NCBI GenBank assembly: GCA_036268775.1
Contig: DATATM010000026.1
Coordinates: 62,001-126,000, forward strand
Origin: DASZIT01 sp036268775
GTDB taxonomy: Bacteria > Actinomycetota > Acidimicrobiia > Acidimicrobiales > RAAP-2
DNA: 64,000 nt
Direction of reading: 5' to 3'
The number at the start of each line of letters is the position of its first letter. The first letter of the stretch is position 1. Made by a program: the position numbers and the translations under genes. Below, piece after piece: positions 33,648-41,081 of the stretch. The notes under the pieces were generated by a model that worked only from the letters and a program-made list of their open reading frames with translations, made no database searches and was not told the origin of the DNA.

Positions 33648-34586
33648 GTGGTGGCCGCCACCCGCGGAGGGATCATCACCGGTTGGGGGATCGCGGTTCC
33701 GGAAAAGGTGGTCACCAACGAGGACCTCTCGACCCGGATGGACACCAACGATGCCTGGATTCGGGAGCGGACCGGCATCCGGGAGCGACGGATCGGCGGG
33801 ACGACATCGGAGCTGGCCATCCAAGCCGGCCTGGCCGCCCTGGAGCGGGCCGGGAGGCGACCCGACGAGATCGACGCGGTCATCCTGGCCACCACCACCC
33901 CCGATCAGATCGTGCCCGGGACCTCCGCCACCGTCCAGGACGGGATCGGGGTGCCGGGTGGCGCCTTCGACGTCAACGCCGCCTGCACCGGCTTCGTCTA
34001 CGCCCTGGTCACCGCTCACGGCCTCCTGGCCATCGGGGCGAAGCGGTTGCTGGTCATCGGGTCGGACACCCTCAGCCGCATTACCGACTGGGACGATCGG
34101 ACGGTGGCCATCCTGGTCGGCGACGGCGCCGCCGGAGTGGTGCTCGAAGCGGTGGACGGGCCGGGTCAGCTGCTGTCCTGGAATCTCGGCGCCGACGGCT
34201 CGCTCCGCCGGCTCCTCGACTGCGACCACGGCGGCTACTTGCACATGAACGGCAAGGAGATCTTCCGCAAGGCGGTGACCAACGTCATCGAGTCGTCCAC
34301 CAAGGCCATCAAGGATGCCGGCCTGACCATCGACGACATCGCCCTCCTCGTTCCCCACCAGGCCAACCTCCGGATCATCACCGCCGCCTGCCAGCGTCTC
34401 GGGATTCCCGAGGAGAAGGCGGCGATCGTCATCGACCGGTACGGCAACACCTCTTCGGCCTCGGTCCCTCTGGCCCTCGCCGACGCCCTGGACAACGGGC
34501 GGTTGAAGAAGGGCGACCACGTGCTCATGACCGGCTTCGGTGGGGGGATGACCTGGGCCAGTGCCGTGTTGCGCTGGGGCGGCTGA
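33648..34586 (+). CDS. beta-ketoacyl-ACP synthase III-like protein
   Basis: FabH-type condensing enzyme of 312 aa with the intact triad: Cys in NAACTGFVYAL, His in VPHQANLRI, Asn in YGNTSSASVPLAL. It begins GIITGWGIAVPEKVVTNEDL as FabH does. It condenses an acyl-CoA with malonyl-ACP or another acyl thioester. The GTG start is immediately after the thiolase stop. Being outside a fatty-acid synthase cluster and beside a thiolase, it may serve a specialised acyl chain rather than primary fatty-acid synthesis. Confidence 0.9.
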   Translation: MVAATRGGIITGWGIAVPEKVVTNEDLSTRMDTNDAWIRERTGIRERRIGGTTSELAIQAGLAALERAGRRPDEIDAVILATTTPDQIVPGTSATVQDGIGVPGGAFDVNAACTGFVYALVTAHGLLAIGAKRLLVIGSDTLSRITDWDDRTVAILVGDGAAGVVLEAVDGPGQLLSWNLGADGSLRRLLDCDHGGYLHMNGKEIFRKAVTNVIESSTKAIKDAGLTIDDIALLVPHQANLRIITAACQRLGIPEEKAAIVIDRYGNTSSASVPLALADALDNGRLKKGDHVLMTGFGGGMTWASAVLRWGG

Positions 34587-34594
34587 CGCCACAG

Positions 34595-35503
34595 GTGTCC
34601 CCCGCCCCGACCCTGGTGGTCCTGGCCGCCGGCATGGCCCGGCGGTACGGCGGCTGCAAGCCGTTGGCGCCGGTCGGCCCCCACAGCGAGGCCGTCATCG
34701 ACCTGTTGGCCAGCGACGCGCTGGGGGCCGGGTTCGGGCATCTGGTCCTGGTCATCCATCCGGAGTCGGGCCCGGCCATCCGCTACCACGTGAAGCGGAC
34801 CTGGCCTTCGGCGGTGTCGGTGTCCTTCGCCGAGCAGCGGCTGCCGCTCGGCACCGTGCACGCGGTGCTGGCCGCCCGCGGTGACGTCGGCAAGGACCAG
34901 CCCTTCGCCGTCGCCAACGCCGACGACGTCTACGGCCAATCGGCCATGGCCCTCCTGGCCTCCCGGCTGGGCCAGGACGAGCAAGAGCATGGGCTGGTCG
35001 GCTACCACCTGGCCTCCACCATCGTCACCGACGCCCCGGTCACCCGGGGGGTGTGCCGGGTCGATGGTGCCGGCCTGCTGACCGCCATCGAGGAGCGTCG
35101 CCAGGTCTCCCGGCTGCCCGACGGCGCCACCTTCCTGGCCCAGGACGGCGTCCTTCCCGACAAGCTCTCGGGGGAGGAGTTGGTCTCGGTCAACCTCTGG
35201 GGGTTCCGCGAGTCGATCTGGGACACCTTCGATGCGGCGATGGACCGATCCGGCCTGGATGAGGATGCCCTGGTGGCGGCCGTCGCCTCCGGGGAGGAGA
35301 TTCCGAAGACCGAGGTGCTCCTCCCCGAGGTCATCGGGACCATGATCGGGTCGGGCCAGGGATGGCCGGTGCGGGTGTTGGCCACCGACGCGAGCTGCAT
35401 CGGGGTGACCCACGCCGACGATCTGCCGGTGGTCCGGGCCGAGCTGTCCCGGCAGGTCGCGTGGGGTATCCGGGCCGACCGCCTCTGGAAAGGCATCGCC
35501 TGA
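34595..35503 (+). CDS. sugar-nucleotide/NTP transferase-like protein
   Basis: A 302-aa nucleotidyltransferase-fold protein. The N-terminal nucleotide loop is LVVLAAGMARRYGGCKPLAP (LAAGxxxRxGxxK), and the metal-binding Asp pair is in VANADDVYG. It follows with ERRQVSRLPDG and LVSVNLWGFRES. I place the start at GTG 34595, eight bases after the KAS III stop; the frame upstream is shadow sequence. Likely product: a nucleoside-diphosphate-activated sugar or similar metabolite. Confidence 0.8.
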   Translation: MSPAPTLVVLAAGMARRYGGCKPLAPVGPHSEAVIDLLASDALGAGFGHLVLVIHPESGPAIRYHVKRTWPSAVSVSFAEQRLPLGTVHAVLAARGDVGKDQPFAVANADDVYGQSAMALLASRLGQDEQEHGLVGYHLASTIVTDAPVTRGVCRVDGAGLLTAIEERRQVSRLPDGATFLAQDGVLPDKLSGEELVSVNLWGFRESIWDTFDAAMDRSGLDEDALVAAVASGEEIPKTEVLLPEVIGTMIGSGQGWPVRVLATDASCIGVTHADDLPVVRAELSRQVAWGIRADRLWKGIA

Positions 35504-35552
35504 GCCTTCGGTCCCGACGGGCCCACCTGTAGTCTGTGGACCAGGCAATTCG

Positions 35553-36479
35553 ATGAACCGAACCCGACGGCTTACCCTCAGCCTCGCCCTCAACATCGTG
35601 CTGGTGGCCGTCCAGATCGTCTACGGGGTGGCCGCCCACTCGACCGGCCTGCTGGCGGACGCCGGTCACAACGTCACCGATGTCGCCGCCCTGGTGCTCT
35701 CGTTGGTGGCGGTGCGGCTGGCTCTTCGACCCCGCAGCGCCGAGCACTCCTTCGGCAACCACCGGGCGACCATCCTGGCCGCCTTGGCCAACGCTGCCGC
35801 CATCACCGCCGTCACCGTCGTCATCGTGTTCGAGAGCATTCGACGCCTCAACCAACCCGTCCACGTCCACGCCGGGACCGTGCTGGTGGTGGCGGCGGTG
35901 GCCCTGGTGGTCAACGGGTTGGCCGCCCTCGTGCTCCGGGACGGATCCCATGACCTCAACATGCGTTCGGCCCTCCTCCACATGCTCGGAGATGCGCTGG
36001 CGTCACTGGCCGTCCTGGTCTCCGCCGCCCTCCTGCTGGCTTATCCGTCCGCCACCTGGCTCGACCCGGCCTCCGCGCTGGTGGTGGCGGCCATCATCGT
36101 CTACGAGGCCGCCATCGTCTTCCGGAGCAGTGTGTCGGTGCTGTTGGAGTCGACACCCGCCGACGTGGACCTCGCCGACCTCTCCGCCGCCATGCGCCGG
36201 GTGGAGGGGGTCGAGGAAGTCCACGACCTCCACGTCTGGAGCCTGTCCAGCGAGATGCGGGTGCTCTCCGCCCACCTGGTGCTCAGCGGGCATCCCTCCC
36301 TGGAGCAGGCCCAGCTGGTCGGTGACCAGGTCAAACGCACCATCGGCGGATCGTTCTCCATCTCCCACAGCACCCTGGAGCTGGAGTGCGAGCGCTGCAT
36401 CGACAGTGATGACGACCCGTGCCCGATGGATTCGACCAACTCGGCGGCGACCGAACGGGTCACCGTTCACCACCACTGA
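35553..36479 (+). CDS. cation diffusion facilitator transporter
   Basis: CDF (ZnT-like) exporter of 308 aa with six hydrophobic helices. The zinc sites are HNVTD in helix 2 (after LLADAG) and HMLGD in helix 5. The C-terminal cytoplasmic domain has EVHDLHVWSLSSEM, a CDF signature, and a tail with CERC and a final HHH that may bind metal. Exports Zn2+ or related cations using the proton gradient. TAGTCT at 35530-35535 may be its -10 box, leaving a short leader. Confidence 0.93.
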   Translation: MNRTRRLTLSLALNIVLVAVQIVYGVAAHSTGLLADAGHNVTDVAALVLSLVAVRLALRPRSAEHSFGNHRATILAALANAAAITAVTVVIVFESIRRLNQPVHVHAGTVLVVAAVALVVNGLAALVLRDGSHDLNMRSALLHMLGDALASLAVLVSAALLLAYPSATWLDPASALVVAAIIVYEAAIVFRSSVSVLLESTPADVDLADLSAAMRRVEGVEEVHDLHVWSLSSEMRVLSAHLVLSGHPSLEQAQLVGDQVKRTIGGSFSISHSTLELECERCIDSDDDPCPMDSTNSAATERVTVHHH

Positions 36480-37087
36480 GCTCGGCCGCAGTCACCCCGA
36501 CTTCCGCGGAGAAGACCGCAGACGCGACGCAGCCCCGAGTAACCGGACGACCGAAGCCGCCCGAGTTCCTCGGGGCCACGCACTCGGACTGCCCGGGTTC
36601 CACTCGCGCTGAGCCGTGTCGGACGACCCTGCAGCCAGCACCGATCCGATGCGCCCTTGCGAGCACGCCGGTCCGTCCCCTGACAACCGTGCCGGGAACC
36701 TACGGCCCCACCAACCTCGTGAGGTGGGCCTTGCGGCTTCCCTCCTCGGCACCCCGATCCGATTCCGAGTCGGACCTTGCGGCCCTCCTCGTTGCCTCGT
36801 CGGAGCGATTGACTCGTGGGTCGGACCTTGCGGTCCTTCCTCGTTTCCAACCGCTGGATTCGGTCTTCGGATTAGGTCTTGCGACCCTTTCCTCATCCCT
36901 CCTCCGGCTTCTGGTGGAGCTTCGGTTTCCCGAACTACGACACAGTGCGCCCGACGCCAATCAAGGTCAAGGGGCTGGCGCGAAATCCTTACGTTATCCG
37001 CCGGATTTCTCGCCCTATCCCCAGCTATCAGCAAGATGTCCACCGGTCATCCCCAGTCGAGGATGTCGCCCGATGGCGGCGTCGAGG
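36480..37087. other. 608-base non-coding region
   Basis: Between the CDF gene and the stop of the AurF-like gene. It holds the hairpin array at 36651-36890. The remaining sequence shows no gene with codon usage like the neighbours, no tRNA cloverleaf and no insertion sequence ends. The last 100 bases contain several TATCC/ATCCCCAG stretches. Confidence 0.7.
36651..36890 (-). repeat. tandem array of GCAA-tetraloop hairpins
   Basis: Read on the minus strand, five stem-loops each have a GCAA (GNRA) loop: GGGTC-GCAA-GACCT (about 36875-36888), GGACC-GCAA-GGTCC (36823-36836), GGGCC-GCAA-GGTCC (36772-36785), GCC-GCAA-GGC (36728-36737) and GTGCTC-GCAA-GGGCGC (about 36651-36666). The spacing is 46-51 bases for the first four and 74 for the last. 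Four are preceded by GAGG. The stems vary but keep pairing, including G-U pairs, which supports an RNA role on the minus strand, downstream of the AurF-like gene. Confidence 0.6.
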
Positions 37088-38047
37088 TCAGTCGCCCGCC
37101 GGTTGGCCGAAGCGATCGACCCCGCAGAGCCGTCGCCACATCCGGGAGACATGACCGGCCGAGATCACCCCCGGGGTCACCAGCGCCGACAACACCGGCC
37201 GGATGGCCTGGTGGCGCATGGCCACCTGGTGCTGGCTCTTGGCCACCGCCCGCCAGGTGGCCCGGGCCGGAAGACCGACCGTCTCGAACACCCCGGGATG
37301 GACCATCCAGTCGAACATCTCCCCGATGACGACCGGGAGCACATGCTTGACAGTGAACCGGTCGACCCAGGAGGCTTCCGCCCACAGCTCGGGCAGGACC
37401 ATCCGGGCGTAGGCCAGATGCCTGGCCTCTTCTTGTCGGTGGTAGCGGTTGACGCACTTCAGGAACGGATCGGTGTCCGGGTGCTCGACCAACTTCTTCT
37501 GAATGAGGTCGGGGATCTCCTCCCCGGCCAGCACCAGGACGCAGAGGGCCAGGGGCCGATGGATCAAAAACCGGGTGACGTGACGGAACACGAAGTTGGC
37601 GAGGCCGGCATCCGCCGGACTCTTGGCCTGCGGATCCAGCTGATCGATCAGGCGGAGGAACAGCCGGGAGTGCCGGGTTTCCTCCCCGATCTCATGGAGC
37701 ATGTAGACGATGCGGGGATCGGCGATGTTGCGGGAGTGGGCCACCTGGGCGGCGAAGCCGGACATCAGGATGGCCTCAAAGCGGATGCCGGCGACCACCA
37801 CCGAGGCCAGCTCCTCCCGGGACAGCGTCACCTTCTGCTCGTCGGTCAATCCCAGATCCAGATCGGCGGTCACCGATAACTCGGTGGCGAACATCAGCCC
37901 CGGCCCGAGGGCGCCGGCCACATCGGTGTCGGGCTCGATGACCTTGCGGAGCGAGGCGGTGTTGAGTCGATCGACCCGGCGGGTGATCAGCTGTTGGACA
38001 TCCTCTTCCGGAAGAACGTCGGTGGGGCGGGTCTCGGTACTGGTCAT
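37088..38047 (-). CDS. AurF-like diiron oxygenase family protein
   Basis: A 319-aa helical protein with the double iron-ligand motif of the AurF/PABA N-oxygenase family: EIGEETRHSRLFLR and YHRQEEARHLAYAR, plus Glu in ALCVLVLAGEEIPD. It has no membrane anchor. It probably uses O2 to oxidise a small molecule or a lipid. It is translationally coupled to a TetR regulator (ATGA overlap), so the regulator's ligand is likely its substrate or product. Confidence 0.82.
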   Translation of the reverse strand: MTSTETRPTDVLPEEDVQQLITRRVDRLNTASLRKVIEPDTDVAGALGPGLMFATELSVTADLDLGLTDEQKVTLSREELASVVVAGIRFEAILMSGFAAQVAHSRNIADPRIVYMLHEIGEETRHSRLFLRLIDQLDPQAKSPADAGLANFVFRHVTRFLIHRPLALCVLVLAGEEIPDLIQKKLVEHPDTDPFLKCVNRYHRQEEARHLAYARMVLPELWAEASWVDRFTVKHVLPVVIGEMFDWMVHPGVFETVGLPARATWRAVAKSQHQVAMRHQAIRPVLSALVTPGVISAGHVSRMWRRLCGVDRFGQPAGD

Positions 38048-38892
38048 GAGCTTCTCCTTCGTTGGCGGGCGAGGGGTGTGACGACACCGGGGGCTGACTC
38101 GGTCTCGGCGGTACTGGCGATGGGGTCGATGGGGTCGGGTCCGGATCCAGGGTCAGAGGCGGCGGTCGGGTTGGCCCCGACTTCCGGCAACCAGTTGCTG
38201 GCGGGACCCAGTGCGTCGGCGCCCGGCAGTCCGTCGTAGATGAGGCTGGTGAGGTATTCGGCCAATCGGGTCCGGGGCATGGTGGCTCGATCCATCCACC
38301 AGTCTCCGGCGGAGTGGACCATGCCGACGATCCCGAACGCCCAGGGTTCGGCCGCCCCGGAGTCGAGCCCGGCGGCTCGTAGGCCCTCCCCCAATACCAG
38401 CGCCACCTGTCGGCCGGCCCGGGCGATGTACTCGTTGAGCATCGACCCGGCATCGGCACCCTCGTCGCTGGCCCGGTGGACCAGGAACCGGTAGACGGCC
38501 TGGTCGGATTCGATGAACTGCAGGTAGGCGTCGATGGTGGACAGGACCATTTGTCGCGGGGTCACATCGGCGTGCAACGCCTTGTCCAGCGCCGCGCTGA
38601 CTTGGTCGAAGGCGTACTCGCCGATGGCGGTGACCAGTCCGGCCCGGTCGCCGAAATGGCGGTAGAGGATCGGCTTGGTCACCCCGGCCTCCGCCGCCAT
38701 CCGATCCATCGACGCCCGGGGGCCGTCGCGTCGGATCACTGCGAGGGCGGCTTCGATCAGCGCGGTACGGCGAGCATCTCGTTGGGCCTGGCGATCGGAC
38801 TGGCCGGGTAGGGGGCTGGGGGGCGCCTTCCCGTCGGGAGTGGCGGTGGGGGCCACCTTGGCGACCATCCCCCGTCCACGGCTTCGTACCAT
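38044..38892 (-). CDS. TetR-family regulator
   Basis: A 282-aa regulator. The helix-turn-helix is MDRMAAEAGVTKPILYRHFGDRAGLV after ALIEAALAVIRRDG; the ligand domain follows, and a Pro/Ser-rich tail of about 50 residues ends the protein. The start is ATG 38892, seven bases after a TACTCT box; the longer reading from GTG 38916 would lie inside the operator. It probably represses itself and the AurF-like gene. Confidence 0.9.
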   Translation of the reverse strand: MVRSRGRGMVAKVAPTATPDGKAPPSPLPGQSDRQAQRDARRTALIEAALAVIRRDGPRASMDRMAAEAGVTKPILYRHFGDRAGLVTAIGEYAFDQVSAALDKALHADVTPRQMVLSTIDAYLQFIESDQAVYRFLVHRASDEGADAGSMLNEYIARAGRQVALVLGEGLRAAGLDSGAAEPWAFGIVGMVHSAGDWWMDRATMPRTRLAEYLTSLIYDGLPGADALGPASNWLPEVGANPTAASDPGSGPDPIDPIASTAETESAPGVVTPLARQRRRSS

Positions 38893-38929
38893 GTTACCTA
38901 GAGTAACGTTACTCACCGTAACATGTCAA
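38890..38929 (-). promoter_or_regulatory. tetR promoter with 36-bp palindromic operator
   Basis: Minus strand: perfect TTGACA (38929-38924), 18-base spacer, TACTCT (38905-38900), seven bases, ATG. A palindrome covers it: outer arms CATGTTAC/GTAACATG (38890-38897 and 38918-38925) around the perfect core GAGTAACGTTACTC (38901-38914). Two TetR dimers could bind the outer and inner half sites. Confidence 0.75.
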
Positions 38930-39178
38930 GAGTCCGGCACCGCCGCCGGCACCATTTGGGATCATCGAGCCGATAGGTCCAACACCAATGCCTCAATAGA
39001 GCGTCACTACTCCTGCATCCATTGACGGACTCTAGGGACCAAAGACTCTTTCTCGATAGCCGGCAAACCGGGTTTTCCCTGGTCGGATGAGGAGCCGGGT
39101 CTTCGGGCCGTATAACAGATCCCCAGCCCATCCGGGGGGACCTAAAGGTATTTGCATCCTCCGCCGATAGAACCCGGC
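38930..39178 (+). promoter_or_regulatory. possible structured leader of the repeat protein gene
   Basis: About 250 non-coding bases. On the plus strand there are several short stems: GACCA...TGGTC around 39035-39090, CCGG-CAAA-CCGG near 39060, GGTC-TTCG-GGCC near 39100, and a GGGGGG run at 39135. A TAGAAC box at 39168 is five bases before the ATG, so the gene may instead be leaderless. No known riboswitch is recognised. Confidence 0.3.
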
Positions 39179-41074
39179 ATGCGACCGCTGTCTTCGAGCA
39201 ATTGGCAATTGCGCCGGAGAGCCAGTCGGAGAGCTGGCATTCAATGTGACAATACGAGCGGCTCAAGGCTCCGCCTTTCCCGGATGTTGGCCATCGGTGG
39301 ATTGCTGTTGTGCTCCAGCGTGGGTGGGTTCCTCACCCTCGGCACCGGCTTCTCCCCTGCCGCCGGGGCAAGTGCGACCACCGGGTCCGGCACGGTTCCC
39401 ACCGTCGGAAGCCCGGCGCCCGCCCGCCCCTCCACCGGCGTGGTTCCAACAGCAACGTCGACACCGGTCAGCCATCTCCTGGGTCTCGGGATCGGCCTGC
39501 TGCCCCCGGCCAATCCGGTGGGGAACATCCTGTCCAACCCCAATCTGTTTTCCTCCGGCGCCTGCAGCCTCATCGGCACCTTGTTAGCTAATTGCCAGAA
39601 TCCCTGCGCCGACGGCGCCAGCGGTGGGCTGTGGCCCATCCTGGTCGAGACGCTCGGTTGCACCAACTACACCCTCCAGTCGGTCAACAACGCGGCCGCC
39701 CAGGAAGGGGTGAGCCCGATGACCCTCCCGTCCAACTTCGTCAGCCTCTCGGTTCCCGAGCAGCTGTTCGTGGTCGCCGATCTGGAGCGGGTCGACCGAG
39801 GACTGCCGCCCTACCTCGGCCTGGTTCCCGCCCTCTCCAACGCCGCCCAACAAGCCGCGGTGGCGGTGGCCGATCCGAACGTGCCGGCCGGCTTTCCGGT
39901 GGCCACCGACTCCGGGGGCTACCTGATGTACGGCGGGGCGTGGGCGGGTGGCTACCAGTCGGTGTTGGGTGTCGACTATGCCTGGATGTACGACGACGGC
40001 TGGGGAGGCTCGCCCGCCGCCACCTCCAACATCGCCTGCACCAGCGCCAACGCCCCCGGATGCTGGGGACACCGGGACGAGCTGCTGGGCAGCGATCCCG
40101 GCTTCAACCCCGGGGTGGGCCTGGCCTGCACCGACTGCGTGATGGGCGCCGGCTATGCCTCGGCGGCGACCAGTCCGGCGGCGGCCGGCGGCCTTTCCTC
40201 GTCCTACACCGATCTGGTGGTGGAGCCGGCCGGCGGGACACCGGCGATGTCCTACACCTGGAACGACGCCCTGGCCGCCGGGGCCGGGGGTAACTCGGCG
40301 GCCCGGACCACCTCGGCGGCCAACGCCAGCGGCTACTGGCAGGTGGCCTCCGACGGGGGGATCTTCGCGTTCGGGAATGCCGGGTTCTACGGATCCACCG
40401 GCCGGCTGGCGCTCAACCAGCCGATCGTCGGCATGGCCCGGACCCCTGACGGTCGGGGCTACTGGCTGGTGGCCTCCGACGGCGGCATCTTCAGCTTCGG
40501 CGATGCCAAGTTCTACGGGTCCACCGGTGCGCTCCACCTGAACCAGCCGATTGTCCGCATGGCCGCCACCCCCGACGGCCGGGGCTACTGGCTGGTGGCC
40601 TCCGATGGCGGTATCTTCAGCTTCGGCGACGCCGGCTTCCACGGCTCGACTGGCGGGTTCCCCCTCAATCGTCCGATCGTCGACATGACCGCCACTCCCG
40701 ACGGTCGGGGTTACTGGCTGGTGGCCTCCGACGGGGGGATCTTCACCTTCGGCGACGCCGGCTTCCACGGCTCGACCGGCGGCGTCCCCCTCAGCCACCC
40801 GATCGTGGGGATGGCTAAGAATCCCGATGGCGGCGGCTACTGGCTGGTGGCCTCCGACGGGGGGGTGTTTGCCTTCGGCGACTCCGGGAAGTACGGGTCG
40901 GCCAGCGGTCTCCCCCTCAACCGGCCGATCGTCAGCATCACTTCCAGCCCCAATGGCGGCGGCTACTGGCTGGTGGCCTCCGACGGGGGGATCTTCAGTT
41001 TCGGCAACGCCGGGTTCTTCGGCTCGACCGGCGGGTTCCCCCTCAACCGGCCGATCGTGGGGATGGCCACCTGA
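39179..41074 (+). CDS. secreted protein with CAP-like domain and six 42-residue repeats
   Basis: A 631-aa protein. The N-terminus is basic, then the hydrophobic LAIGGLLLCSSVGGFLTLG and an Ala-rich stretch, so it is exported. Residues of about 175-375 resemble a CAP/SCP-type domain (SVPEQLFVVADLERVDRGLP, then CWGHRDELLGS) with paired cysteines. From residue 385 six copies of a 42-residue unit (GYWLVASDGGIFSFGDA, then GSTG, PIV and TPDGRG) form a probable beta-propeller. Such repeats are abundant in secreted proteins of Acidimicrobiia. The start ATG 39179 follows a TAGAAC box. A surface or adhesive role is likely but unproved. Confidence 0.82.
   Translation: MRPLSSSNWQLRRRASRRAGIQCDNTSGSRLRLSRMLAIGGLLLCSSVGGFLTLGTGFSPAAGASATTGSGTVPTVGSPAPARPSTGVVPTATSTPVSHLLGLGIGLLPPANPVGNILSNPNLFSSGACSLIGTLLANCQNPCADGASGGLWPILVETLGCTNYTLQSVNNAAAQEGVSPMTLPSNFVSLSVPEQLFVVADLERVDRGLPPYLGLVPALSNAAQQAAVAVADPNVPAGFPVATDSGGYLMYGGAWAGGYQSVLGVDYAWMYDDGWGGSPAATSNIACTSANAPGCWGHRDELLGSDPGFNPGVGLACTDCVMGAGYASAATSPAAAGGLSSSYTDLVVEPAGGTPAMSYTWNDALAAGAGGNSAARTTSAANASGYWQVASDGGIFAFGNAGFYGSTGRLALNQPIVGMARTPDGRGYWLVASDGGIFSFGDAKFYGSTGALHLNQPIVRMAATPDGRGYWLVASDGGIFSFGDAGFHGSTGGFPLNRPIVDMTATPDGRGYWLVASDGGIFTFGDAGFHGSTGGVPLSHPIVGMAKNPDGGGYWLVASDGGVFAFGDSGKYGSASGLPLNRPIVSITSSPNGGGYWLVASDGGIFSFGNAGFFGSTGGFPLNRPIVGMAT
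40331..41071 (+). repeat. 126-bp coding tandem repeat, six copies
   Basis: Copies start at 40331, 40457, 40583, 40709, 40835 and 40961; the last is truncated after 37 codons by the stop. Each encodes GYW(L/Q)VASDGG(I/V)F followed by (G/S)FG(D/N)A. High nucleotide identity between copies allows expansion or loss by recombination. Confidence 0.9.
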
Positions 41075-41081
41075 TCGGGAG

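Noticed and set aside
32954..34594. Long frame fused upstream of the nucleotidyltransferase gene
   Set aside because: It reads the thiolase and KAS III genes out of frame and is rich in Arg/Gly/His; the real gene starts near 34595.
36590..36612. tRNA-like GGGTTCCACTC
   Set aside because: The stem halves do not pair and no cloverleaf fits.
36651..36890. CRISPR array
   Set aside because: Repeats are not identical, spacing varies between 46 and 74 bases, the conserved part is only a short hairpin, and no cas gene is present.
36492..37043. 183-codon minus-strand frame across the hairpin array
   Set aside because: All three frames give repeated EEG/GPQGPT-like peptides from the DNA repeat, with no known domain and no ribosome site; the RNA hairpin explanation fits better.
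36990..37070. Possible DnaA-box cluster or replication origin
   Set aside because: TTATCCGCC, CTATCCCCAG and TCATCCCCAG only partly match TTATCCACA, no dnaA/dnaN/rpmH genes are near, and no AT-rich unwinding region is visible.
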